Origin: Natrinema sp. HArc-T2 | GTDB taxonomy: Archaea; Halobacteriota; Halobacteria; Halobacteriales; Natrialbaceae | Direction of reading: 5' to 3' | Assembly (NCBI RefSeq): GCF_041821085.1 | Contig: NZ_JBGUAZ010000005.1 | Span: 1 to 64,000, forward strand | Length of the DNA: 64,000 nt | Position numbers and translations under genes: made by a program | The notes under the pieces: generated by a model | Databases searched by the model: none | What the model was told of the DNA's origin: nothing | What the model saw: only the letters and a program-made list of their open reading frames with translations | Shown: one piece after another, positions 52,134 through 61,088 of the stretch | Position numbering within the stretch: the first letter of the stretch is position 1 | Layout: every line of letters starts with the position of its first letter

Positions 52134-53894
52134 TTACCTCGTGACCGCGAGCCGTTCGTCAGGTCGCTTTTCGGACGAAACACCTTTTTCGACGACGAGG
52201 TCCTCGAGGACGAGGACGTCCAGCCCCATCCCGTAGAAGTCCTTGATCGCCTGCGTTGGCGTCCGGACGATCGGCTCGGCATGGTCGTTGAACGAGGTGT
52301 TGAGGACCACCGGCACGCCAGTGATGTCGGCGAACTCCGAGATGAGTCGGTGATAGCGCGGGTGCTGGTCCTCGCGGACGGTCTGAGGCCGCGTCGAGTC
52401 GTCGGCCGGGTGCAGGACGGCCTCGAGCTCGTCGGTCTTTGCTGGGCGGATGTCGTCGGCATCGATCATGAACGGTGCCGGCCTGCCGTCAACGAGATAC
52501 TCCTCGGCGACCGACTCGAGCATCGACGGCGCGAACGGGCGCCACTCTTCGCGGTGTTTGACGAAGCGGTTAACCCGATCGCGGGACGCGGCAGTCCGTG
52601 GATCGGCGAGGATACTTCTGGCGCCGAGCGCCCGGGGTCCCATCTCCATCCGGCCCTGGAACCAGCCGACGAGGTCGCCGTCCGCGAGCCGTTCGGCGAC
52701 GTACCGCTCGAGGTCATCCGGTTCCGCGTACTCGATTTTGTTTGTCTCGAGGGTCGCCCGGATCTCGTTGGTCTCGTACTCGGGGCCGAGGTAGACGTCG
52801 GTCTGGCGGTCGATGTCCGCCGGCCGCTGTCGCGACCAGCCCGCTCCGAGGGCGAGGCCGGCGTCGTGAGCGACGGGTTGAACGAAGACGTCGTCGACGA
52901 CCGGCGATTCTCGGACGCGTTGGTTCAGTTTGCAGTTGAGCGCGACCCCGCCTGCGAGCGCGACGTTGGCGGTGCCGAAGCGCTCGACCGCCGACTCCGC
53001 GATGTCGACGACCGTCTCCTCGAGCAGTTTCTGAGCCGTGTACGCGAGGTCTTTCTCCCACTGGTCGAACGACTCGGGTGACTCCTTTCGGGATCGACCG
53101 AAGGCGTTCTCGAGCGTCTCGACGCCGTGGCCGGTCCCCCATCGTTTCGTCAGGTCGGTGACGTCGTAGTCGACGCCCGTGTCGATCAGACTCCGGAGGG
53201 CGGATTCGATCTCGGGGTTGTCGTTTCCGTACGGTGCGAGTCCCATCACCTTCCCTTCGCCGTTGAACATGCGATAGCCGAGGTACTCCGTCACGGCTGC
53301 GAAGAAGAGACCGAGGCTGTTCGGGTGTTCGTACGTGCGCACGCGCTGTAACCCGGTGCTGTCGGCGTACCAGACGACCGTCGCGTCGTACTCGCCCTTT
53401 GCGTCGACGGTAAGGACGATCCCCTCGTCGAAGCCCGAGGGGTGGAACGCACTCGCGGCGTGACAGCGGTGATGGGGGATCGTTTCGATCGGTGGCAGCG
53501 GCGTTCCGAACGACTCGAGACGGGATTCGATCTGTCGCGTCGGCATGAATCGGCTCCGAATCTGGGTGACGAGCGTTTGTTCCAGTGCGGAGAGTTTCCG
53601 TCCGAGCCCGGGCACTCGAATCGCGTCGGTCAGGTAGTGGGAGGCGATCTCACTGCGGAGTGGCGGATCGTAGGGGAGCAGGATGCGATCGAGATCCGTT
53701 ATCACCAGCTCGCGATGGTCGAGGCAGGCTTGAATCGCACGGTCGGGGAACGTCTCAGTGGCGTGTTTGTCCCGCGTGTATCGTTCCTCTTCGACGCCGA
53801 ACACGGGCGTCCCGTCTTCGAAGAGGACGGCGCTCGGATCGTGTTGGCCGTACAGTCCGATCGCGGGTTTAAATGCAAGGAGGTAATCCGTCAT
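52134..53894 (-). CDS. NodU/CmcH-type carbamoyltransferase
   Basis: A 586-residue enzyme that transfers carbamoyl from carbamoyl phosphate, via carbamoyl-AMP, to sugar or antibiotic hydroxyls. The N-terminal ASKHA-like domain has GLYGQHDPSAVLFEDG (about 13-28), HHRCHAASAF (about 141-150) and LTVDAKGEYDATVV. The C-terminal Sua5/YrdC-like domain has QGRMEMGPRALGARSILADP (about 415-434) and REEWRPFAPSMLE. Full length. A palindromic box lies about 60 bases upstream. With the NodB-like lipoprotein it suggests surface-glycan modification. Confidence 0.93.
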   Translation of the reverse strand: MTDYLLAFKPAIGLYGQHDPSAVLFEDGTPVFGVEEERYTRDKHATETFPDRAIQACLDHRELVITDLDRILLPYDPPLRSEIASHYLTDAIRVPGLGRKLSALEQTLVTQIRSRFMPTRQIESRLESFGTPLPPIETIPHHRCHAASAFHPSGFDEGIVLTVDAKGEYDATVVWYADSTGLQRVRTYEHPNSLGLFFAAVTEYLGYRMFNGEGKVMGLAPYGNDNPEIESALRSLIDTGVDYDVTDLTKRWGTGHGVETLENAFGRSRKESPESFDQWEKDLAYTAQKLLEETVVDIAESAVERFGTANVALAGGVALNCKLNQRVRESPVVDDVFVQPVAHDAGLALGAGWSRQRPADIDRQTDVYLGPEYETNEIRATLETNKIEYAEPDDLERYVAERLADGDLVGWFQGRMEMGPRALGARSILADPRTAASRDRVNRFVKHREEWRPFAPSMLESVAEEYLVDGRPAPFMIDADDIRPAKTDELEAVLHPADDSTRPQTVREDQHPRYHRLISEFADITGVPVVLNTSFNDHAEPIVRTPTQAIKDFYGMGLDVLVLEDLVVEKGVSSEKRPDERLAVTR

Positions 53895-53953
53895 GGTTCC
53901 GTGATTGTGACGCTATCCTACATCGACACCGAGTGGCTTCAAGACAGCCGCGG

Positions 53954-53976
53954 CGATTTGCTGAACCAGCAAATCG
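53954..53976. promoter_or_regulatory. Palindromic box 3, GATTTGCTG-AAC-CAGCAAATC
   Basis: A perfect 10-bp inverted repeat including flanking C/G (core 53955-53963 and 53967-53975). It lies between the carbamoyltransferase (start 53894) and the winged-helix gene (start 54003 or 54012). On the plus strand it ends 4 bases before the TATA-like CTATTTGG (53980-53987). Confidence 0.85.
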
Positions 53977-54002
53977 TGGCCTATTTGGCATAGAACGTCG
54001 GG

Positions 54003-54371
54003 GTGTGTCCTGTGCAGCACGGTGGCTCCCCGAACTCGTCGGAGATATTCCAGATCCTCGCGGACGAATACGCGCGGAAGATACTCGTCGCGGCCGATCA
54101 AGGTCCGATGACCGCGAAGGCCCTAAGCGAGGAGTGTGATGCCTCTCTCACGACGGTCTATCGACGCGTCTCGACGCTTCAGGACCTCGAGCTCATCGAA
54201 GAACGAAACACAGTCGACTCGAACGGAGCCCACCGAAGCGAGTTCGAAACGGCGCTCGAGGGGCTCCGCGTCGATCTCACCGATGGCGAACTGTCGCTGA
54301 CGCTCGAGACGCGCGATGAGCTCGCTGACAATTTTACGTCGCTCTGGGACGATCTCCGGGGTGACGATTGA
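54003..54371 (+). CDS. Small winged-helix regulator, candidate regulator of the GATTTGCTG box
   Basis: A 122-residue ArsR-like winged-helix protein. EIFQILADEYARKILVAADQ, then ALSEECDASLTTVYRRVSTL (recognition helix about 40-58) and LIEERNTVDSNGAHRSEFET as wing. No sensory domain or Cys pair is present, so the ligand is unclear; the last 30 residues are a helix. Start GTG 54003 is given; GTG 54012 is 28 bases after the TATA-like element and equally likely. Box 3 lies upstream, so autoregulation is plausible. It overlaps the next gene by one base. Confidence 0.85.
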   Translation: MCPVQHGGSPNSSEIFQILADEYARKILVAADQGPMTAKALSEECDASLTTVYRRVSTLQDLELIEERNTVDSNGAHRSEFETALEGLRVDLTDGELSLTLETRDELADNFTSLWDDLRGDD

Positions 54372-54634
54372 TGGAGGCCTCGTTCGTCATCGCCAAACTG
54401 ATTACGCTCGTGTTGAGCCTCGTCGTCGCGTATCTGGCGTATCACGGCTACCGGCGAAACGGCCAAACGCCGATGCTATACGTCGCCGCAGGCTTCGTGT
54501 TTATCGGTGCGGGGGCGATCTGTGAGGGCCTGATCTACCTCGTGTTTCGGACGACGATCGCCTCCGCCGCCCTCGTACAGGCGGCCATCGTCTCGAGCGG
54601 GATGCTGCTCATCCTCGCGTCGCTGACGAAGTAG
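54371..54634 (+). CDS. Small membrane protein (DUF7521-like)
   Basis: An 87-residue protein with three helices (about 5-25, 35-55 and 65-83). The start ATG overlaps the regulator stop (TGATG, 54369-54373). Small membrane proteins coupled to a winged-helix gene are frequent in haloarchaea; the pair may be a membrane-sensing regulatory unit in which this protein is the sensor. That is inference; no motif proves it. Confidence 0.78.
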   Translation: MEASFVIAKLITLVLSLVVAYLAYHGYRRNGQTPMLYVAAGFVFIGAGAICEGLIYLVFRTTIASAALVQAAIVSSGMLLILASLTK

Positions 54635-54640
54635 GGGCCG

Positions 54641-55564
54641 CTAGAAGAACAGCGCCGGCACGGAGTTCCGGAAGATGTTGAGCGCGATGACGAACAGGAG
54701 TCCGACGACGAACCAGTTGAACCGCTGTTCGTCGATCTCGAGGCGCCGGAGGTAGGTTCCGACCAGCAGGCCGACGATGGTGACGACCGCGATCACCGAG
54801 CCGAGCCAGAGCCGGTAGGTCGTCATGAGATCGGTAAACAAGGACATCTGGATGATGCGGACGGTGAAGATCGTTCCCAGCACCATCGAGAGACCGCCGA
54901 TGTAGCGTTCAGTGTCACGCTCGAAGGTATGGAAGTACGCCGGCAGCAGCGGGCCGAGGTTCGCGATCGCGAGCAGAAAGCCCTCGAGGAAGCCGGCGGA
55001 GCCGAGCGCGATCGGGTGGTGGGCCTCCTCGACCGTGACGAAGTTCTGGACGACCTGAAAGGCGACGTAGCCGAGGATGACGAGGCCGATGACGAAAGGC
55101 ACGATCGGCCCGGCACTGAACGTTGCCAGCGCCGCGACGCCGATGATGCTCCCGACGACGGCAAGCGAAAGCAGCGGCCACTCCTCGCGAACGAATTCTC
55201 GTCCGGTATCCGTTTCACCGATCTGGAACATGTTGAGCATCCAGGGCGGGATCGCGAGGACGACGACGGCGAACGTCGGGTCGATAACCGACGCGAAGAC
55301 CGGCGTCGTGATCAGCGAGTAGCCAAAGCCGATCATCCCTTTGACGACACCGGCGACGATCGCGACTGCGACGAACAGGGCAAGTAATTCGACCGAGAGG
55401 TCGGACTGAACGCCTTTGTCGATGTGCTCGAGGCCCGGGAAGAAGACGATCGACGCGACGATGACAGCGAGCGTCGCGGCGACCATCATCACCTCCCGAT
55501 ACCGAAACGCGGAGACGTTCGTGAGAAACTGTTCGACGTCGCTGGTAGGTTCTGGTGTGCTCAT
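54641..55564 (-). CDS. TauE/SafE family membrane exporter
   Basis: A 307-residue protein with eight or so helices. The family pattern is seen in VVKGMIGFGYSLITTPVFA (about 79-97) and ALGSAGFLEGFLLAIANLGP (about 184-203). Members export sulfite, sulfoacetate or other organosulfur anions. The ATG at 55564 is chosen over 55612. It is convergent with the membrane gene above, 6 bases apart. The substrate is unknown. Confidence 0.88.
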   Translation of the reverse strand: MSTPEPTSDVEQFLTNVSAFRYREVMMVAATLAVIVASIVFFPGLEHIDKGVQSDLSVELLALFVAVAIVAGVVKGMIGFGYSLITTPVFASVIDPTFAVVVLAIPPWMLNMFQIGETDTGREFVREEWPLLSLAVVGSIIGVAALATFSAGPIVPFVIGLVILGYVAFQVVQNFVTVEEAHHPIALGSAGFLEGFLLAIANLGPLLPAYFHTFERDTERYIGGLSMVLGTIFTVRIIQMSLFTDLMTTYRLWLGSVIAVVTIVGLLVGTYLRRLEIDEQRFNWFVVGLLFVIALNIFRNSVPALFF

Positions 55565-55929
55565 AGCGAGAGGCTGGCGAAGACGATGCAGTCGCCTTAC
55601 GACCCGATACACACGGGAACAGTATCCCCCTGTGCGATTCGGCGAGATCTACGGAGTTCCGAGTCGACGAAAGCACACCGAAATGGCGGCTCACAGCCGC
55701 TTAAACACAGTTACACGCGATTGAGCGGAAACGGACCGTCATAGCTCGAGGAGAGATTTTCCGCTAGCGGTCGAAACGGGGGAGAAGAGACGAGATAGCG
55801 GCTCGAGAAAGATCAGCGAGTGGCCCCAAGCCAGCACCGCAGTGTCGAATCCGAATACGAGCCTCGGTACGACGCGTCATCGCCGCCCGATGTGGTACTC
55901 GATCGGACCCGCGGAACCACGCCGCGGGA
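55565..55929. other. Intergenic region, no gene seen
   Basis: About 365 bases upstream of the TauE/SafE gene and downstream of the TrmB-like gene. No coding sequence, repeat or clear hairpin could be supported. Confidence 0.5.
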
Positions 55930-56340
55930 CTAGCTTTCGATCTGGGTCTGGGCCACGTCGGCCTGTGCCTGCTCGTATTTGTTCTCGAACTCCTGGATGA
56001 GCTGGCCCATCTTCGCGTACCAGTCGTTCAACATCCGCTGCATGCTGTCAGCGATCTTCGACGGGTCGGTCGGGAAGTACACGTGGTAGTACCCGCCCTG
56101 ATCGTAGTTGACCTGGTCTTTCTGGATGAATCCCGTCTGCAGCAGCCGCTGGACGGCCCGGTAGGCGGTCGAACGCTCGCGGTCGACGGCGTCGGCGATT
56201 TCGTCGACGGTCATCGGCTCATCGGCAGCGACGAGCGCCCGGAAGCACTCCTTATCGAGTTGCTTGAGGCCGTGGAAGCACTCGAGGAGTCCTTCACACT
56301 GCATATCTTGCTGGAGTTGTTCGGACATCGAATCCGGCAT
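55930..56340 (-). CDS. TrmB-like winged-helix regulator
   Basis: A 136-residue regulator. LKQLDKECFRALVAADEPMT and VDEIADAVDRERSTAYRAVQ form the winged-helix DNA-binding domain, followed by an acidic coiled-coil tail (WYAKMGQLIQEFENKYEQAQ). Related proteins regulate sulfur or metabolic genes in haloarchaea. The ATG at 56340 is preferred to 56349. TATA-like GTTAAAAG (about 56369-56376) lies upstream. It ends a block with the second TauE/SafE gene, suggesting local control. Confidence 0.85.
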   Translation of the reverse strand: MPDSMSEQLQQDMQCEGLLECFHGLKQLDKECFRALVAADEPMTVDEIADAVDRERSTAYRAVQRLLQTGFIQKDQVNYDQGGYYHVYFPTDPSKIADSMQRMLNDWYAKMGQLIQEFENKYEQAQADVAQTQIES

Positions 56341-56410
56341 TGGAATCACACCTAGATAGACGCCGCGCCGTTAAAAGACTTGTGTAGAGATCGTACAATG
56401 CTGCGTCAAC

Positions 56411-57442
56411 CTAGTCAGCGGTCGACGGCGGCGCGCTCGCGTCCTCGCGGAGCACGGTGACGCCGCTGTAGACGACGGCCCCGCTGACGAGCAGCGCGGC
56501 CCCGAGGATGATCGCCAGGCTCACCACGTCGAGGACGGGCATCTCGAGGAGCCCGCCGATCTCTCGCACCGCGACGGCGATCGCGCCGAGCAACAGCATA
56601 ACCCCGAAGTAGACCTTGATGTCCTCTTCGTTGACGAGGTTGGTCGCGGCTGCGCCGACGCGGGCACCGAGTGCGCTGCCAGCCAGCAGCGGGACGACGA
56701 TGCCGAGGTTGACCGCTCCGGACTGGGCGTAGAGGAAGCTCCCGATCCCGCCCGAGAAGACGATCTCGAACAGGTCGGTCCCGACTGCGACCGGGACGGG
56801 CACGCCGATCAGGTAGAACAGCGCGGGCATGCGGATGAAGCCGCCACCGACGCCGAGGAAGCCCGATAGCACCCCCGTCGCGAACGCCACAGCCAGCACC
56901 ATCCACAGCGAGACTTTGAAGCCACCGCGGATCGAGATCATCGGCGGCACGTTGTACGACTGGATTTTCTGGGCGATCTCGGGGATCTCCTCGTCCTCGA
57001 GATCGGCGTCCTCGTCGACGTCGTGGTCGATGCCGCCACCGCCGCCTTTCATCGCTTCGTAGGTGACGAAAACACCGATCCCACCCAGCAGCAGGACGTA
57101 TGCGACACTGACCACCGAACCGGCCAGCCCAATGTGCTGGAGGTACTCGAGGCCGATCTTCCCAACCTCGATGCCGGCAGTGGTGCCGGCGATCATCAAC
57201 ACGCCGAGTTTGTAGTCGACCTGCCCGAGGTCACGGTGTTTGAGCGTCGCGATCACGGAGGTCCCGAAGACAAAGGCCAGACCGGACCCGACCGCGACGT
57301 TCGCGTCGTAGCCCATCACTAGCAGTGCGGGCGTCACGAGGAACGACCCGCCCATCCCGAAGAATCCGAACAGGATCCCGATGAGCAGACCGAACCCGAC
57401 GAACATCACGATCAGCGCCAGGCTCATTCCAAGTATTTCCAT
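56411..57442 (-). CDS. TauE/SafE family membrane exporter
   Basis: A 343-residue protein with eight to nine helices and an acidic loop (about 136-165, VDEDADLEDEEIPEIAQKIQ). Signature GFFGMGGSFLVTPALLVMG (about 26-44) and GFLGVGGGFIRMPALFYL (about 195-212) show the two halves. Exports sulfite or related anions in other organisms. Its start follows the small DUF7512-like gene by 2 bases. With TrmB, YeeE/YedE and TusA genes it forms a sulfur-handling cluster. Confidence 0.9.
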   Translation of the reverse strand: MEILGMSLALIVMFVGFGLLIGILFGFFGMGGSFLVTPALLVMGYDANVAVGSGLAFVFGTSVIATLKHRDLGQVDYKLGVLMIAGTTAGIEVGKIGLEYLQHIGLAGSVVSVAYVLLLGGIGVFVTYEAMKGGGGGIDHDVDEDADLEDEEIPEIAQKIQSYNVPPMISIRGGFKVSLWMVLAVAFATGVLSGFLGVGGGFIRMPALFYLIGVPVPVAVGTDLFEIVFSGGIGSFLYAQSGAVNLGIVVPLLAGSALGARVGAAATNLVNEEDIKVYFGVMLLLGAIAVAVREIGGLLEMPVLDVVSLAIILGAALLVSGAVVYSGVTVLREDASAPPSTAD

Positions 57443-57444
57443 TG

Positions 57445-57594
57445 TTAGTTGTTCTTAATGCGGTTAACCACTGGTTCTCCGAGTAGCTGTTCCGCTGCGC
57501 CGTAGCCGATATACAGGACGATGGCCTCGAGGAGCACAGCCCCAATGAGCATGCCAGCGTCGACCGATGCGGTCAGACTCCCCCCACCGATCAT
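57445..57594 (-). CDS. DUF7512-like mini membrane protein (49 aa)
   Basis: A 49-residue frame MIGGGSLTASVDAGMLIGAV, then LLEAIVLYIGYGAAEQLLG. One transmembrane helix at about 14-34 and a basic C-terminal end. It resembles a family of mini proteins paired with TauE/SafE transporters in haloarchaea. Its stop is 2 bases before the transporter start, so they are co-transcribed and it is probably a subunit or chaperone of that transporter. Confidence 0.75.
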   Translation of the reverse strand: MIGGGSLTASVDAGMLIGAVLLEAIVLYIGYGAAEQLLGEPVVNRIKNN

Positions 57595-57963
57595 TGCGCC
57601 TCACCAGCTATCGTGTGCAGTTGTGTGTGCATCATGGCTTTCTCTTCAACAGTCTCTAATCGGATGCCAGTATTAACAGTTTTGGATGTGCTGTACAATA
57701 TTACTGCAGCTGATCACACGGCTATCCAACCGAAATATATGCATAAGTTATTCGGATATAGCAGTCCAGATCATCTCCCTGAGCGACCGTGATTGAACGC
57801 CTCAATCGGTCACGCGCGAAATATTATTACTCGAGACTGTCAGCCATCACTGATTGCTGATGGCTACCAACTCGCACTCGCAGATCGGATGCCATGCGCT
57901 CCAACGTTCACCGGTTTTGAAGAATACGAACAATATTATACGACGATCGCATCCGTTCGAGAC
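57595..57963. promoter_or_regulatory. Divergent promoter region of the TauE unit and the stress protein
   Basis: About 370 bases, AT-rich (around 57670-57760 and 57925-57945). TATA-like TATTATA at 57934-57940 is 27 bases before ATG 57964 and fixes the start of the universal stress protein. No other gene is present; an open frame from 57793 that would extend the stress protein is rejected. Confidence 0.55.
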
Positions 57964-58815
57964 ATGCGAGCACTCTACGCGACCGATCTCTCGGCGGCCA
58001 GTAAAGCGGCGATCGAGAACGAGACCTGTCTCGAGTGTCTCGAGCGAATCGGCATCGACACGATCCATCTCGTCACCGTCGTCCCCTCGAACGTCCACGC
58101 GGGGATGCCAGGCATGGACCTCGAAGGCCGTCGCCAGCGTGCGCTCGATCGGTATCAGTCGGTAATGGAGGACGCGGGCTTCGAGGTTGACACGCACGTC
58201 GTCCGTGGGACGCCCCATCGTCGCATCAACGGGATCGCCGGCACTGTCGGAGCCGAGCTGACGATCGCCGGCTCACGTGGCAAAAGCCCGCTCGAGAACC
58301 GCGTCATCGGATCGACGACGCGGAATCTCGCGCGGACGACCGTGGTGCCACTGCTCATTACACGCATCGAACGCGAGACCGACGAGCCCGAAGTTCGTCG
58401 CGAACACCTTTTTCGGCGCATGCTGTATGCAACCGACTTCTCCGACAACGCCGAGCGCGCGTTCGAGGCGTTCTCGACGCTTCGCCACGCGACCCAGTCG
58501 GCGCGGCTCGTCCACGTCCAGTCGCCGAAAGACGCCGGCACGACGGGGGACGACGGCGACGATCCGAGCACACGGCTAGACGAGCTCGCAGCCCAGCTCG
58601 AGGAGTGGGACATCGAGACAGAGATCGACGTTCGGCAGGGCGATCCAACCGACGAGATCCTCGCAGCCGAAACCGAGTTCGACGCGACGACGATCTTGCT
58701 GGGCTCGCGTGGCCGGAGCCGACTTCGGCGGTTGTTGCTCGGGAGCGTCTCCGAGTCAGTCATCGCGCGCGCGGCGGGGAACGTCTATCTCGTGCCGCCG
58801 CCGCGGTCGGCGTAA
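57964..58815 (+). CDS. Tandem universal stress protein (two UspA domains)
   Basis: A 283-residue protein of two Usp domains. Domain 1 begins RALYATDLSAASKAAIENE (about 2-20) and ends TIAGSRGKSPLENRVIGSTT with the G-2x-G-9x-G(S/T) ATP-binding pattern (about 100-125). Domain 2 begins RRMLYATDFSDNAERAFEAF (about 150) and ends LLGSRGRSRLRRLLLGSVSE (about 250). Both ATP motifs are intact. Stress-responsive nucleotide-binding protein; partner unknown. The ATG is supported by a TATA-like element. Confidence 0.92.
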   Translation: MRALYATDLSAASKAAIENETCLECLERIGIDTIHLVTVVPSNVHAGMPGMDLEGRRQRALDRYQSVMEDAGFEVDTHVVRGTPHRRINGIAGTVGAELTIAGSRGKSPLENRVIGSTTRNLARTTVVPLLITRIERETDEPEVRREHLFRRMLYATDFSDNAERAFEAFSTLRHATQSARLVHVQSPKDAGTTGDDGDDPSTRLDELAAQLEEWDIETEIDVRQGDPTDEILAAETEFDATTILLGSRGRSRLRRLLLGSVSESVIARAAGNVYLVPPPRSA

Positions 58816-58989
58816 TCGTAGCTGGTTGCGCATTTTCTTTGCGCAGAATTGGGTGCAAAATGCATCATGGGTACAGAGCAAGCAGATAACGGAGTCACAA
58901 TTGAATTCAGAGGTAGCTGTTAAGGGTATAGTCTGAATACAGAGGGGGAGTTGAACGGTGTGGTGTCTTGGCTCTCGCCGAGAGGTTGC

Positions 58990-59781
58990 TCAGTCGGCGG
59001 ACACGGCGTCTAGGCCGGTGCCGGCTTCCAGGTGTGCGCCAAGGCGCTGGACGAACCGCGTGGCTGGGGCTCCGTCCACGACGTCATGGTCAAAGGTGAC
59101 GGTGAGGCTCAGATACTCCCGGGACTGGAGTTCACCATCGATCAGGCGTGGTTTGGTTCCGATGCCGCCGACAGTGAGCTGGAGGGTGTAGTTCGTGGGA
59201 CTGATGGCCCAGCCGTTTCCGGTGCCGAACATACCGACGGAGGTGACAGCGACGGTGCCGGCGAGCTGTTTCCACCGTGATGGGAACCACTGCGGGAGGC
59301 GCCAGATTTGTCTGCGGATGAATCCGGGAAAGCGGCGGGCGAGCTTGGCGATGCCAGCCTCGGGACGGTTCGAAGTGTCCGCCTGGGCGCGTCGAATTTC
59401 ATCGTGAATTGACCGGACTGTCCGCTGATTCGCCGCCCGGATGACGTGTGGAACACCGATTCGCTCGCCGTCAACCTCCTGTTCGACAAGAACGTTTACA
59501 TCCACGTCCTCGAACTCGTAGATCCGTCCCCGCCAATCATGATATCGGTGGACTTGTGGCTGTTCCTCCACGGTGGCTGCCAAACAGGAGATGATGAAGG
59601 CTGTGAACGAAAGGTCTATTTCGGTCTCTTCTTTGATCGTCTGGATCTGCTCCCTGGCGTCGGTGACGTCGATTTCGACGAGCCCGTGGACGTTATTCCG
59701 ATGTCCTGCCATCTGCATATAATCCACTGTCAACTGCTTTTGGGGAGACACGCGATCGATTTCGGGGCCTCGGTTGCTCAT
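58990..59781 (-). CDS. Orphan 2-oxoacid dehydrogenase E2-like acyltransferase
   Basis: A 263-residue protein that equals only the catalytic domain of E2 (chloramphenicol acetyltransferase-like fold). The active site is FDHDVVDGAPA (about 234-244) and VTSVGMFGTGNGWAISPTNY matches the buried core. It lacks lipoyl and E1/E3-binding domains, and no E1/E3 gene is near, so it may act on another acyl-CoA. ATG 59781 is chosen; TATA-like TTTAGTT about 27 bases upstream supports it over the frame start 59955. Confidence 0.88.
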   Translation of the reverse strand: MSNRGPEIDRVSPQKQLTVDYMQMAGHRNNVHGLVEIDVTDAREQIQTIKEETEIDLSFTAFIISCLAATVEEQPQVHRYHDWRGRIYEFEDVDVNVLVEQEVDGERIGVPHVIRAANQRTVRSIHDEIRRAQADTSNRPEAGIAKLARRFPGFIRRQIWRLPQWFPSRWKQLAGTVAVTSVGMFGTGNGWAISPTNYTLQLTVGGIGTKPRLIDGELQSREYLSLTVTFDHDVVDGAPATRFVQRLGAHLEAGTGLDAVSAD

Positions 59782-59885
59782 AGACTCACATGCACAGCGT
59801 GAACTAAATTCGTACGTACCGACCAAGGGTATCGTCCGCGGCGATAATCTATTGAACCAACGAGTACACAAAGAGCAGTGCCTGG

Positions 59886-61067
59886 CTACGCCATCGGGAA
59901 CACGACGACCACGCCGTAACCGAGCACGAACGCAAGCGCGAACGACGCGATCCACGCACCGATCGTCATCGAGATCTTCCGCGGACTGATCGCATCCCTG
60001 CCACCGACCGCCGCGCCGCTACCGATGATCGCGCTGACGACGATCTCGTTGAACGAGACGGGGACGCCAAGCAAGATCGCGACCTGCGCGATGAGAAACG
60101 ACGGGACGAGCGCGGCGATCGAGCGACGTGGTCCCAGCGACGAGTAGTCCTGTGCGAGCGACTTGATCATGCGTGGCGCACCGGTCCACGAGCCGACGAG
60201 GATCCCGACACCACCACCGACAAGGATCGCCATCGTCGAGATCCCCTCGAGGTCGTCGAGCAACGGCAGTAACGGTCCGACTGCGAGCCCGACCTGGCTG
60301 CCGCCAGCCGAGAACGCGACGAGCGAGCCGAGCGTTAGCAACACCCGCCTGAGCCCGCCGGTCATGTCCTGCCGGATGTCCCAGTAGACGAGCGCTGCAA
60401 CCGCGAGTGCCACTGCAAGCGAGACGCCGACCGCGGCAGTAGCGGTCGCGAGTCCGGCGAGCTCCTGGAGGGTCCCAGAAACGGTGCCGGTCGAGCCGGC
60501 AGGGCCGAGAAAGGAGAACTCGACGTTCGCGAGGACGCCACCGACGAGGCCCGCGAGCACTGCGACGCTGAATCGCTCCGGCACGTCGGCCCGTGGGAGA
60601 ATACTCGCGATCCCGTACGCAATGAAGCCGCCGACGAACGGCGTCAGCACCCAGACGGCCCCGATCTGCTGGTACTTCGCCCAGACCGGCGTCCCGCCGA
60701 GTGCGAGCCCGACGCCGATCACGGACCCGGTCACGGTAAACGCGGTCGCGATCGGATAACCGGTTCGAATGCCGACAGCCATCAGGCCGGCCCCGATCAG
60801 TAAGACGGCGATAACCCCCGTAGCTGGGAGGCTCACACCGCCGATCAGTCCGCGACCGATCGCCTCAGAGACGTTCGCGCCCTGCGTGACGGCTCCGGCG
60901 AAGCCGAAGATTCCGACGACGAACGCGGCCCGCATCGTCGGGATGGCGTTGGCACCGACGGCGGGCGCAAAGGGTGTCGCGCCGCTCGAGCCAGCGCCGA
61001 TGACCCACGCCATAAACAGGCTCGCGAACCCGGCGGTGACGAACAGCAAAACGAGAGTGAGGTCCAT
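59886..61067 (-). CDS. PiT-family inorganic anion permease
   Basis: A 393-residue transporter with ten to twelve helices. The two PiT signatures are seen: AFAPAVGANAIPTMRAAFV-like segment (APAVGANAIPTMRAAFVVG, about 34-52) and GSWTGAPRMIKSLAQDYSSL with AIIGSGAAVGG. Family members carry phosphate; some, such as CysP, carry sulfate. Position in the sulfur operon, 21 bases after the YeeE/YedE stop, favours sulfate or thiosulfate here, but the annotation as phosphate permease cannot be ruled out. Confidence 0.88.
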   Translation of the reverse strand: MDLTLVLLFVTAGFASLFMAWVIGAGSSGATPFAPAVGANAIPTMRAAFVVGIFGFAGAVTQGANVSEAIGRGLIGGVSLPATGVIAVLLIGAGLMAVGIRTGYPIATAFTVTGSVIGVGLALGGTPVWAKYQQIGAVWVLTPFVGGFIAYGIASILPRADVPERFSVAVLAGLVGGVLANVEFSFLGPAGSTGTVSGTLQELAGLATATAAVGVSLAVALAVAALVYWDIRQDMTGGLRRVLLTLGSLVAFSAGGSQVGLAVGPLLPLLDDLEGISTMAILVGGGVGILVGSWTGAPRMIKSLAQDYSSLGPRRSIAALVPSFLIAQVAILLGVPVSFNEIVVSAIIGSGAAVGGRDAISPRKISMTIGAWIASFALAFVLGYGVVVVFPMA

Positions 61068-61088
61068 TAGCGGATCGAAAAGAGCGGC

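Noticed and set aside
57841-57866. Inverted repeat AGCCATCA/TGATGGCT as a further operator
   Set aside because: Only one copy is seen, it is not near a fixed TATA element, and it differs from the shared box.
57793-57963. N-terminal extension of the universal stress protein
   Set aside because: A TATA-like element lies exactly 27 bases before ATG 57964, and the Usp domain begins there.
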